The notes below the pieces were generated by a model, which worked only from the letters and a program-made list of their open reading frames with translations, was not told the DNA's origin and made no database searches. 64,000 nucleotides of DNA, taken from positions 24,712,061-24,776,060 of the forward strand of contig NC_041711.1 in NCBI RefSeq assembly GCF_900700375.1, in the 5' to 3' direction. Positions 21,630 to 32,797 of the stretch are shown one piece after another. The position numbers and the translations under genes were made by a program. The stretch's first letter is position 1; each line of letters opens with the position of its first letter. Source of the DNA: Denticeps clupeoides. Lineage: Eukaryota; Chordata; Actinopteri; Clupeiformes; Denticipitidae.

Positions 21630-24600
21630 TCACACCACCTCATCTGACTCTAGGCCATACTCCTCATACAACGCATCCAGGATGGATAATTGTCGTTCCA
21701 TAGCTGGCAAGTAAACGTCCAGGTCTCGGTGCATTCCCGTGGTGAAGCCGTCTTTCATTTCGTCACCCTCATGTGTCACCAGTGCGGCAGTAAATGCGCC
21801 ATAGGATGGTGCTGCTCGCAGGGCCAGCTGCATGAACGCACAGACACATGACTGACACTTAATATTACATCGCTCCCCTCACCTCACTTAGTTTAAGTTT
21901 CATAAATTAAGATTAGTCTTCTTTATACTTTCTAGCCAAGTTGACAGTGTAATAAGATATACTTACAGCAAAGACTCCCCTCACAACCCATCCATGATAC
22001 TGACGTAAAGTTTTTCCATAAGCGCTGTCTGTAAAGAAATAAAAGGAACTGAACACGTGACGCGCTTTGAAGGCTCAAGTGAGCTCCCATGTGATCAGCC
22101 TTACTGAGCGCTCCATGGATGTCCCTTTCCCCCGCGTTGACTTCAGACAGGAACTCCTTCAGGAACTTGAGGCCTCTTTTCAGCCACAGCAGAGCCTCCG
22201 TGGCCGAGTTGCGCACCTGGGCCACGTCTGTCTTCACCTCATGAAGCACAATGGTCTGGAGGGTGGGGAAGCTCTCAGGGTCTGACACCAGCTTCTGATG
22301 GATTTTCTAACATGAGCGTTTCAAAGGTTAAAGTAAATGTGCCAAACTTAATGACACTTGTCCAGAAAAAACTGCAGGCCTCATTTCCATGAAATTCAGA
22401 ATTCTGTTTATATAAAAGCATGATTTCTTTTTCATGTGAAAGACTAAGTGTCTCTCTCCAGTTACATGGATGTCACTCTATGACTAATTTTCTTTGTCTG
22501 ATACCAGTCCATGTTTGCGTTGGCCTAGTAGTAGCGGTCCACTTTCCCTTTAGCCCTTATAAGCTTCTCCATTACATCACGTTGCCACCATCGTGCTTTA
22601 CTGGTATTTGTTACCTGGGTCTTATGCTTTGTTCAGTCTATGACAAACATAGCACTTTGCCCAAAATAAGTCTCCCCAAGCGACTTTTAACAAATAGGTT
22701 CACTTGTTACTATGTTCTAGCAATTGGTCCCTCCCTGCAAATGTATGCAAATTTCTGGAAATGTATGATGGATTTAATTTCACTCCAACACCGTCCACTG
22801 AATTCTATTCTCTTACCAAAGTCATTCTTGCACAGACACGTATGCAGGATGCACTGATTTAGGTACCCTTCTTCAATTTGTGCATCACTTCCTGAACTGT
22901 TGATTGGAAATCTGTGTCACAGATTTCATTTTATTTTATCCGGTTATTTTATCAGAGATCATTTAATAATCACCCTTCAGCTCAACGGGAAGTCTGTTTG
23001 CTTAAATGAACAAATATTTGACCCCATTAAGTAACCTAAATTGTACAACAATTGTGTTAACAAAAGTGTAAATTAACTTACTGTTAGGAATTTAAATTAA
23101 AATATAATTTACATATAGCAGATGCAAAGTTACACTTAAAAATGTTTTTCTATTACAATATTATAAATAATATTAATCATGTAAATTAAATGATTTAGAC
23201 AATTCCCTCATCCTAAAGTTAAAATTAGTATTTTAATAATAAGGGTGGTAGTAGCCTAGTGCCTATGAACCAAATGACCCAGGTTCAAATCCCACTTACT
23301 ACCATTGTGTCTCTGAGCAAGACCCTTAACCCTAAGTTGCTCCAGGGGTGGGGGCTACTGATTGTAAGTCGCTCTGGATAAGGGTGTCTGATAAATGCTG
23401 TAAATGTAATGTAATAAGGATTATTATAACTGTCAAACTAATGGGCTGTATTCATTAGTCATTAAATTCTTTCCCTTTGAAAAGACCATGGTATTAAAGA
23501 GTGGGAGCGAGGGTTGCATGGTGATAATGGAAGTACAGAAGCCACCTTGCGGTACAAATGTTAATTTATGTTGAATTCCTGTGTTTATGTACTGTGCATC
23601 TTTACAAAGTTGTGTTCCTCAGCATCTGATCTGACGAATTAGTCAAAGACCACAAATGAGCTACTCTGGTGAGCTACTCATGAAACGTAAAGGTCCAATG
23701 ATCCTTTACTTTATATACACTATTTTGGACTCTGTTTAGCCCAAGGAAACGGTCTCGTAATTGGAAGGTTGTCAAATGATACTGAGGTGCCACAGAGCAA
23801 AGTACCATCCCCACACACTGCTCCCCGGCACCTGTCATGGCTGGGTGCTGGGTGACACTGGGTGCTGTGGTGTGTCACAAGTGATAGCTAATCGCTTTAA
23901 TTTTACTTAACTTTTAAGTAGTAAATTGAGTTTAAAATCTAATGGAATACTACCTCAAAATATTTGTTATTCTTACCTTTATGTTCCCCACAAAATCTAT
24001 TTTTACTGGAGCAAATACAGTGGGTCCAAGCTTGTCTGGGAAGAGAGAGGCCAAAATCATTCCAGTACACTTCTGCTCCTTTCCTTTTATTAATGATAAT
24101 GAATTGGTCAATGGACAGTGCTTCGTAATGAATCTAGTGATCGAATGACTGCTTAAAGGACAGCCACCATTCAGTCTATTAAATGAAACAGTGCTTATCA
24201 TTATGCATGCATCATAAATATTTCACATTCATTGTCAATGGTATAGATTCAGTACTTTTAGTAACCATTCCCTTATTCAGACAGCCATCCTCCAGATTTA
24301 AAGACCGCCACCTTTAAGAATGTTTCAAGAAACATTCCACCACCACCACACAGATGATAGAATTATTACGAATGACATTGATGTGAGAAAATGGAAAATG
24401 AAGGACATTGTGAGGGGAGAAGTGAATCAGGAAATGGAAAAATGGAAACCATTAAACACGCATCATTAGGATTGTACATGACTGTTCATGAGGGGCTGAA
24501 ACAAAGGAATGAGTGACAAGAAAAGACGGACTGAATGGAACTGTCCTACCTAAAACTGGCACTATTGCATAGCAAGAGTCCAAAAAGGCCTGAGTGGGGA

Positions 24601-27600
24601 TACCACTGTCGTCATCCAGAGTTATATCACTAAATCTAGAAAAACCAGAGAGATTCAAAGAAGGAAGAACAGATTAGTGAGTTCCAGCACTGCCAAACTT
24701 TATTTCATGAAACGTAAACTCAAAGAACTAAACAAAACCAAAGAAAGAAACACAACTGAAATGCATGCAGCATTTTCCCACACCTGGAAAACATATCCAA
24801 AAAGAATGCTCAACAAACAAAGTAGTGTTGACTGCCTTTGTGCAGTGTGGAGTAAAGAAGTAGTGTTTGCATGTTTGGTTAAAGTCAATCCCACAGTTAT
24901 AGGTTTTTAAACTGCAGTATTGACCCTGAGTTACCTTATTATATGGTGACAGGCCAACAAGGTTAGAGGTGAAACCAGGGGAATTAAAACAGCAAGAAGA
25001 CATTACAAACCCAAATCAAAGGCGAGGTCCTCTCTGTGTTGCATCAAATGATCAAAAGAGAACAAACTAATGACACAGATTGTGGTGAATGGTAATTTTG
25101 CATTGAATGTCTTCAGCCTTGTCGCTAGGATCCCCCCAATCAAGATTTTTTTTATTCTATGCTTCGAAATCCATAATTCGGTCAAATGATTCTTTGAAGT
25201 TGAGGGCTATGTTCTGTCTAGGGGGGTCCAGGAACAGCGCTGAGGACCTCTGTATTACAGAAAAGAAATCAAGACATTCCTCCAGATTCCTCTCACTGGG
25301 TCCTGACACTTCTCCATGTGTGAATAAGTACTATTTGGATCAACACTGCACCTAATATTTACAGTGGTAGTACTATTAGAATAAATATGACTAGTTTGAC
25401 AGCAGCAGGACATTCATTGTACTGTTGGTATACATTAATGTGCACTACTGATGTTAAACAGGACAGTGCTGCCTGTCATGCGGGAGTGTCCTCATACCTG
25501 TGGCTCATGCTACTGAAGAAAGTTTCCACCGACTCTGGGTCTTCCAACTGCCCCTCTGGTTGGCTGGTTTTTCCCTCTTGCCCCACCCCCTTTTGATCTG
25601 GAACCAGTGCTTTCTGTTCTTCATGCTCACAAGCAGTATTTCCTTCCTGTTTTTCTTGGCCATGCTCAGTTTCTTTTTCTATCTTGTGCTCATTGTTGTT
25701 TTCAGACTTGTCATCAATCTCCACATCAACAGTATGGTTTGTGTTTTGGGGAAGTGTGGCCTTGGATCCTTCCTGGCTCATGCTTTCGATTTGCTCCTCC
25801 TCCTCAGTTAATGGACTGATTCCTGTATGGGGGGAAAAGACGTGGAGATACTTCACATCTTTAGCATCATGTGCATTTAAGCACTAGACCTGTTATCACA
25901 TTGAAGTTAAGTAGTGTGATCCAGGAAAATGTATTTGTGACACTTCCACTATGTTTTGCTTATTTAAATGTCTGGCTTTTCTGATTTCTTCACTTGTAAC
26001 AAACTACTTTGGTTAACAAGTAATGGAAGTCTATATGTCTACAAATAACCTCACAATACATTTACATACAATTCTTAATTCTTAAATTCTCCAATCTTGC
26101 CAGTATGTTTTAGACAGTCTAAATTACTGTAACATAAACACACTACATATCTGCAAACTAAGTACTATATCTTCTACTTTTGACTGCTAATGTTTAGTTG
26201 GTAGTTGGGGTTACCCGATGCAGGAGCCTGTATTATCTTAGGGGAGAAGCCAGGAGGCTCTGCCTTCTCCGGTCTGAGGTCAGCTTCACCCTCGGGTAGC
26301 AATACATTCACTGATCGTGCAGATTCTTTCTGTCTGAACGTCAAACACACCCATGACCGTCAGTCATTTATCAGCAGTTTGCAGAGCCAGACAGAGATAA
26401 ACATGTAAAAACATACTTACTTTACTCCAAAGTTTTGACTTGACTGAGTCAACGGTTTTATCTGCAAAATAAATAAAACAAAAAGTTCCCTCTGTTCAGT
26501 AACGCAATTTGCCATTTGTCAGATAAAAAGAAACTAGAACTGAGCTTATACGTTCAAGCACAAATTCAGTCTAAAGGGAATGGTCAACAGCAATCATCGT
26601 ACTTTTTGAGGTCTGACAGCAGACACTTGGGGTGAACCAGGGGGACTGGGGTTTAAAAGATCTGGGCTGAACGTTTGGCTGGCAATCTGCATGCACTCCT
26701 CCAGGGTCTTCAGAAAAGTAGTGCAGGTTGACTTGACCAAACTGCTGGAATCTCCTTCTCCCTGAAACACATGCAGGCACAGTTAGGGAAAGACCGATAT
26801 GCCAGGAAACAAGGAATGCTTGTACATGGCCTTTGGCCATGAAGCTTTTCAAACTGTGTAAAACTTACATCAAAAGAATCAGTGCATTCCTGAGATGAGG
26901 AACCCTCCTTTATTTTGTTCACTTGTTGCAGGAGGAGGTCACAATAAAGTCTCAGTTCAGACATCTTTGTTTTCAGTGCTTCAGTATTATCTTGTAGTTC
27001 TGAGAGAAAACGGAACAGATGTTTATATAATAATAAGTTACTTATTGTTACTTATTCTTAACCAAGATTCACCCGTCGATGAGCAGAAAACGAACCTTTC
27101 TCTCTCTTGGTCCGATTGTCAGTGAAACAGGCCTTTGCTGTTCCCAACGCTACCAGCCATTTCTGTCTCTCTGCAGCATTGATGGCTCTGAGGTAAAAGT
27201 ACTGCTCTCCTGGGATAGTCAGGTCAACTCGAGTAAAATCAGATGGGTGCACTTGGAAAAGCACACAGCAGATATACATACAGGTTAATAGTAATAAAAA
27301 TTAAAAAAAAAAAAAAAAACGCACATTATGGATAGTGTCAAAATCTGCTTTTACAACATGACCCCAAAACAACATACCTTGAATTTCACAAACAGCAATC
27401 TTAATGCTGCCCTTGCATCCTTTCCAAGCATCTTCTTGAGAGTCGTAATAGGACAGCGTTCCTCCGTCTAATACGAACCAGCGAGGCTGCCAACCTAATG
27501 GGAAATTCAAGGGAGGTTAATTACAAGACCTGCTTTCAGGGAGGATTATCTCGTCTTGTGCCAGGACCCATCGGCATTGAAGAACACAACAGCTGTCAGA

Positions 27601-28107
27601 CACAAGACGTAGGTGATGTAAAGATAAGCATGCCTACGCTTCCTGGCAATAGCTTTAAAACGCTTTATGTTGTATTTCAGCGAACTCGCCCTGATCGTGA
27701 TCGCTTTCATAGGTTGCATAGTTCAGACGCAGCCGGCACCACGTACTAGCTGTTAGCAATTATACCGTCGTTAATAACAAAAACGCGGGTTGTCATAAAG
27801 TATTTATTGCACAACTACGGCCCGTTGACTTTAACGCCAGGGTCTGTGCGTCGGGCCAAAAGCAGCTTAAGGCGGCCGCTTTAATGTCGGCGAGGCTCCG
27901 TACAGACTTGGACGGAAGTGGCTGGGCTACGGGTTCTGCCTGGTACCAGGCACGCCAGCTAGCGGGCTAGTACCGTCCACGGCCAACTGGCTAAGCATTC
28001 CACACTCGTAAACCGTCCACGACTTCAGCCGTTCTGCTCGGACGTGGCGACAGAGAGGGCGACGTACCGCTGATGTAATTCGTCCACTTATAGAGCACTC
28101 CTTCCAT
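21630..28107 (-). CDS. plekha8: PLEKHA8 / FAPP2, PH and glycolipid-transfer protein (complete, 13 exons)
   Basis: Carries glucosylceramide at the trans-Golgi. The N-terminal PH domain binds PI4P and ARF1; the C-terminal GLTP fold holds the lipid. Exons on the minus strand: 28107-28068, 27494-27378, 27251-27096, 26999-26869, 26761-26603, 26461-26421, 26333-26215, 25822-25498, 24635-24550, 24035-23977, 22306-22105, 22028-21967, 21827-21630. Phases agree throughout, giving about 564 residues (human 519). It starts [20 protein letters not shown]. The GLTP domain has [14 protein letters not shown] (the Asp, Asn and Lys that hold the sugar), LLWLKRGL (stacking Trp) and [11 protein letters not shown] (His). 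It ends GLESDEVV, as in human. The extra length is in exon 8, an acidic linker. The shorter paralogue PLEKHA3 lacks the GLTP domain, so this is PLEKHA8. Confidence 0.96.
23243..23420 (+). mobile_element. SINE family A in PLEKHA8 intron 10
   Basis: Forward copy: GGTGGTAGTAGCCTAGTG head, CCCAGGTTCAAATCCCACTT B-box region, CTGAGCAAGACCCTTAACCC core and a GTCGCTCTGGATAAGGGTG tail ending in AAATGTAATG. It lacks part of the head between the A and B boxes. Confidence 0.85.
23742..23905 (+). mobile_element. SINE family B, diverged copy in PLEKHA8 intron 10
   Basis: Starts inside the tRNA-like head (AAGGAAACGGTCTCGTAATT), keeps the core CCCCACACACTGCTCCCCGG, and has a rearranged tail. It is more diverged than the copy at 61154. 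Confidence 0.65.
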
Positions 28108-28625
28108 GTTCCCTTGACGTCGGGCCGTTCATCACTCGATATCCTTAATGAGATGTGGACCCAGGACTACCACCGCTTAATTCCCGGTTACGTTCGCCAC
28201 GGCGAGCCGCCACGGAATGCCTCCGCCGCGCGTCCGACCTACGCCGGGGAAAGTGCGCAAGCGTTACGGGAATGTCGATCCACGTGATCGAAAAGACCGG
28301 CCCGCTCGGCGTGACGTCACCCAGGATCGTCGCTTGCAGGCACAGTGCTCCATTCACTCCAGTGATAGGAATGCAAGAAGCCAGTGGTTTAAGCGAGAAA
28401 GACACGACGACTGTCCAATAAACAGCGTCTTTTTCAAAGTAGGCGGGCCTTCGAAGGTTCGTGGCCAATAGGAAACAGCGAGGGCGGCAGCGATGAGGAA
28501 ACATTTGTTGCTGAGATTGAGCTGCTGAAGAAGTTGCATGCCACGTAGACGCCGTTATTTCTTTGAAAATCCACTGTATTATTCTACGTCTCCGACTTTT
28601 TTTTACCTCGCTTGTCACTGTGAAA
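28108..28625. promoter_or_regulatory. Shared divergent promoter, PLEKHA8 (-) and FKBP14 (+)
   Basis: Only 518 bases separate the two start codons, and the interval is CpG-rich with no TATA box near either gene. The human genes are also head to head, which points to a conserved bidirectional promoter. Several short CG-rich motifs occur (CACGTGA at about 28281, GTGACGTCAC at about 28311-28320, which is a CRE-like palindrome). Regulation by CREB/ATF factors is inference only. Confidence 0.6.
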
Positions 28626-29852
28626 ATGCACATTTTTTGCTTCAGCTGTGTTTTCACGCTATTGTGTTCGACTGTAAACGCAGCAAAACTTCCAGAACCA
28701 GAAGTAAAAACTGAAGTTCTGTACAAACCCTTTCTGTGCCATAGGAAATCAAAATATGGCGATATACTTCTGGTTCACTACGAGGGATTTCTGGAGAGCA
28801 ACGGCACATTGTTTCATTCCAGGTAATGTGCTGAAAACTGGAATTTTCATGCATGATGCAGGATTACGAATGCGTATCTCGTGTGATTTGCAAGATGCAG
28901 CAACTGATTTGTTTCAATGGTGTCTTTGGCAGCCGTCAGCACGGAGATAAAAGCCCTGTGTGGTTCACTCTCGGCATCAGTGAGGTGATTAAGGGATGGG
29001 ATAAGGGCCTACAGAACATGTGCTCTGGTGAGAGGAGGAAACTAACCATCCCTCCGGCTCTAGCTTATGGGAAAGAGGGCAAAGGTATTGTAGAATTTAT
29101 CAACACTCTTTGCTTTTTGGACCGTGTTTGCAGTCACTGTAGATGTTACTAGATACAGAAGGCTTAATGTTAAGGAGGGCTAAGGTACACTGAATTTACT
29201 GCTATTCTCATGTGGTGGGTGGTAGTAGCCTTGCGGGTAACACGCTCACCTTTCAGCAAAGTCACAGGTTCGAACCTGACTTTCTACCATTGTGTCCCTG
29301 AGCAAGACACTTAACCCAGAGTTGCTCCAGGGGAACTCTCCCTGTAACTACTGATTATAAGGGCATCTGACCAATGGCATCAATATAAATGTGTTGTTTT
29401 GTTTTATTTTAGGGAAGATTGCTCCTGAAAGCACTCTGATCTTTGAAATTGAGCTCATTGAAATCAGAAATGGACCAAGGTCCCATGAGTCGTTTCAGGA
29501 AATGGACCTCAATGACGACTGGAAACTCTCCAAGGCAGAGGTAGGTGTGACTTATGTACTACAATGCTAACTGAGTATACACCAAACAAATGAGAGCTTA
29601 TGACACATAACCGACTGAAAACATTTTCCAAATGTTTGCTAAAATTTCTCAGTTTTACTTCTGACATATGCCTGGCTGTCTCCCTATTTTTAGGTGAAGG
29701 AATATCTCAAAAAGGAGTTTGAAAGACATGGATACCCAACCAATGACACACACCATGAGGTGATGGTAGAGGACATCTTCAAGAAAGAAGATGAGGATCA
29801 GGACGGATTCATATCTGCTCGGGAATTTACCTACAAACACGACGAGCTTTAA
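28626..29852 (+). CDS. fkbp14: FKBP14 / FKBP22, ER peptidyl-prolyl isomerase (complete, 4 exons)
   Basis: Prolyl cis-trans isomerase of the ER lumen that helps fold procollagens. Exons: 28626-28822, 28933-29084, 29413-29540, 29694-29852; 211 residues, the same length as human. Order: signal peptide [23 protein letters not shown] domain from about residue 30 ([33 protein letters not shown]); two EF-hands ([11 protein letters not shown] and [13 protein letters not shown]); and C-terminal HDEL for ER retrieval. A glycosylation sequon lies at NGTLF. The exon 2 acceptor was taken at 28932 because it alone restores the frame ([14 protein letters not shown]) seen in human. A family A SINE lies in intron 2. 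Confidence 0.96.
29215..29393 (+). mobile_element. SINE family A in FKBP14 intron 2
   Basis: Forward copy with head GGTGGTAGTAGCCTTGCGGG, B-box GGTTCGAACC and core TGTGTCCCTGAGCAAGACAC; the tail is shortened and diverged. Its 3' end lies about 20 bases before the exon 3 acceptor. Confidence 0.8.
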
Positions 29853-31534
29853 AACCGTCAGCCATGTTAACTTTTAGAACCTTTAATCCAGTGAGTCAGT
29901 ATTTTATCAAGGCCATGACTGATACACTCACGTTTTAAAGCCTGACAAGGAATGAAATGCAGAACTGATGGCTGTTGTTTGTGTGTTACTTTGTTTTGTG
30001 CACATTTCACAAAATACTTTTTGTGATGTTTTTTTTAATTGAATGCTGGTAATTTACACAATTTCTGCACCATAGTCAGATCGGTTCCTCGTGCAATTTA
30101 TAAAGACTCCTTAATGAGACATTTGCACATACAAATGCCTGCAGCAACTTGTTTACTGAGGAATGTGTTCACTGCCACAGGTTAAAACGCGTTCTGTGCA
30201 CAAAATACACAATGCTGATGAGAAGATTTGCATTTTGGGAAGAGTGTGGTTTTAAAATTACCAGTGGGTGGCGCTCTTAACCAACAGCTGCTCATGATCA
30301 GCAGGGGTGGTGATAAGTCAGTCATCACTTACTACAACATTAATATTATGAAGAGTGACCTGTGGGATCAAGTTCTAAATCATGCATTTATGTGCTGTTT
30401 ATTTAAGAGATTTTAATAAAAAGGATTTAAATGGATTTTAGTTGTAAATGTACTATGTACGAATATTGTACAAAGTTGCCAATAATCATTTTCTGTTGAA
30501 CAAATTTCAACAAACATTGCACAAAACATTACAAAAAAGTTGGGTACTTTAACAAAATAAAACTAAATAATCTTGACGTTTAAAGATTCTGGGTCAAAGA
30601 AAACATTGCATGAACAATGGGCTGCTTTAGTGGCCTTCACAGTTTTGGACAGTTTACCAGCACACTACACATCACACTATGCGCACATATATATACAGTA
30701 CAGGCCAAACTTTTGGACACACCTTCTCATTTACATTGTTAGATTCTCTCTTATTCCACCTTTTTTTGTACATAACTCCACATGTGCTCAGTTTTGATGC
30801 CTTCAGTGAAAATCTACCAATGTAAATGGTCATGAAATTAAAGAAAACACATTTAATGAGAAGGTGTGTACAAACCTTTGGCCTGTACTGTATATAGACA
30901 CATACATACACACACACACACACACGCAGCTTCATCTTTCTTCATGTTGTTAAATGACAGAAAATGTCACCACGTAACTGGCTTGCAAGACTTTTTTTAA
31001 TGAAATTGTCACATTCACACGTTCACTTTATTAAGTAAAAAACAGTGCTATAATCTGTTTTTATCATACAATACATACATTGCATGTAATACAGCATTAT
31101 TACAGAATATAGACATCAGTAGTGCAAGAATGGTAAATGCTTTAAATTAAGCGCTGTTGTGAGGTACATATGGTACGTTATTTGATCTATATGCTGAGTG
31201 AGTATTGTTCATCATTGATCATTGTAATATAATTTAGTTATAGTACATAGGCATCAACTACTTTCACTGACTATAAAAATGCATACTACTTCATTTAAGT
31301 GTAAAATCCAATGTTTTTTTTCTGTAAACATTGTAGTCAACAATCATACCAACTAAAAATATTATCAAATACAATTAAATTAACTCAATAAATATGTAAT
31401 AGTAAAAGTGAACAGTATAGCCCACACTGCCAATGTATTTAATTCTTCATATAGGGTTCCTTCAAAGATCCTTCAAACTAAATATGGTGAATCAACATTG
31501 GATTTGAAAACGATGTATTAATTATCATGAATGA
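29853..31534. other. FKBP14 3' region and downstream AT-rich spacer
   Basis: The FKBP14 3' untranslated region probably runs to an AATAAA at 30415-30420 (another at about 30555). Beyond it lie a small palindromic transposon (30696-30890), a CA repeat (30907-30926) and AT-rich sequence in which I see no gene. Confidence 0.5.
30696..30890. mobile_element. Tc1/mariner-type MITE, 195 bp
   Basis: Inverted ends CAGTACAGGCCAAAC...GGCCTGTACTG extend inward as GGACACACCTTCTCATT and AATGAGAAGGTGTGTAC, and TA flanks both sides (30694-30695 and 30891-30892). The ends match a very common fish Tc1-like family from memory. There is no coding capacity, so it would move only with an outside transposase. The two arms differ at several sites, so it is not recent. 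Confidence 0.85.
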
Positions 31535-31807
31535 ATAAGTATATATGTTCATCCTTCAGCTGTAAAAGGAACAGGCAAACATCTTCAGTACACTGATCTT
31601 CATATAGACAAGTTAATCAACCGAATCATTGGGGGTGAAATTAGGAATTCTCTCCAGGACTGGTGGAAATGTTTCAATCAGAATTTACGCTTTGATGGTC
31701 TAGTGAAACAAACGCCACCAAAGCTTAGAAAAGAAATGAATTCAGCTAAAACAGGCAATGGAGCAGGTATGATTAGATCAAGTAAGACGAATAGTCAGTG
31801 CTTTTAA
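31535..31807 (+). other. Exon-like open frame of unknown identity
   Basis: One forward frame stays open from 31535 to the TAA at 31805-31807, about 90 codons, in AT-rich sequence where stops should be frequent. A plausible splice acceptor (TTCATCCTTCAG, ending at 31559) starts the most protein-like part and a donor-like GTATGA follows GGAGCAG at 31766. The predicted peptide is mixed and well composed, with segments such as YTDLHIDKLINRIIGGEI and QDWWKCFNQNLRFDGL. It has no early ATG, so it would be an internal or last exon, or a transposon coding relic. I do not recognise the protein and found no partner exon. Between FKBP14 and PRR15 human has SCRN1 and WIPF3, and it matches neither from memory. 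Confidence 0.35.
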
Positions 31808-31930
31808 CACATGAGCCCCTGGAACCTGGTTATTCTGGCTGTGCCTCGTCGAATCTCTATAATAATACATCTTCAGCGCCGCATGATCCCCCAAATGATA
31901 TTAATGCAGCGTAACAATGTCCGGCGTCGT

Positions 31931-31936
31931 TTTATT
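31931..31936 (-). other. Candidate PRR15 poly(A) signal
   Basis: AATAAA on the minus strand, about 510 bases past the PRR15 stop codon. It is the nearest such signal I noticed in that direction. Confidence 0.35.
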
Positions 31937-32446
31937 GCCTTGCTGCGGTCAGCAGTGCTGCTGCCCAGTCTAACCTGGGTTGCCAGGGCCGCCGTTTTCT
32001 CGCCAAACTGCGGGCCCTTAGAAACTCCACGGACGGCGAGTTATTTGACGATTTCAAATCAGACCGTGGCCACGAAACGGCGTATTCTTTAAATCGGCAC
32101 AAATCAAAAGGAGAGGTGGGTGTCGAGAGGCGACTGTTGCGCGACCGACTGTGGGTTTTGGTCTGTGCAAATCTGGCTACTTCATAATCAGCCATTATCA
32201 AACAAACACAAACGATTCTCGTTAATGGTTTTGTGATTTAAAATCGTTAGATCGTGATTTAAGTGCTCGTTTTGGCTGGTTTTACGTGTCCTTCTGGCTC
32301 TTTTTTGACGTTCTGTAAGACCGCACAGTGCCGCTTCCAGTCGACATGGAGAAGAGGAGACGAGTCACGTGACTTCTCTTGTTTCCGCAACATTTTTAAA
32401 AAAAGAAGAAGAAGAAAAAAAAAAAAAAAGAGCACCGAACTTGATC

Positions 32447-32797
32447 CTATTTGGCCACAGCCGCGCTGCTTTCGTAAAAGTTCGTGTTCTCCGGTAAAGT
32501 CACCCGGATCCTCCGCTTCTCTTTAAAGCGGCCGGAGCGAGAGACGCGCAGGTTCCTGCGGCTGGCGCTCTCGCTGAACGCGGGTTCGAGCTGCGCGTCG
32601 TCGTACGTGTCGTAGCCGAGGAAGGCGGGGTCCTTCTTCCCCTGGGGGTCCGCGGCGGTTCTCGGGGCGCCGGGGCTCCCCTCCGAGGCGGGCTGAGCGT
32701 CGGCCACGGGCTCCTTCTGGAGTCCCGGCTCTTTGGACGGGGCGCCGCTCTTTTTCCGCAGCGTGAACGGCCTCCACCAGGCATAGCGTTCTGCCAT
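32447..32797 (-). CDS. prr15: Proline-rich protein 15-like coding region
   Basis: Small intracellular protein of unknown biochemical role, expressed in gut and placental epithelium in mammals. The minus-strand frame encodes 116 residues in a single exon (human 129). It starts MAERYAWWRPFTLRKK, matching the family's N-terminal Trp-Trp and basic segment, and carries the family signature ASRRNLRVSRSGRFKEK followed by a basic stretch and TLPENTNF. The middle is rich in Pro, Glu and Gly and poorly conserved. The frame is open a further 19 codons upstream to an ATG at 32854, but the family N-terminus favours 32797. PRR15L is the alternative; position between FKBP14 and CHN2, as in human 7p15, favours PRR15. 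GC-rich. Confidence 0.85.
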   Translation of the reverse strand: MAERYAWWRPFTLRKKSGAPSKEPGLQKEPVADAQPASEGSPGAPRTAADPQGKKDPAFLGYDTYDDAQLEPAFSESASRRNLRVSRSGRFKEKRRIRVTLPENTNFYESSAAVAK

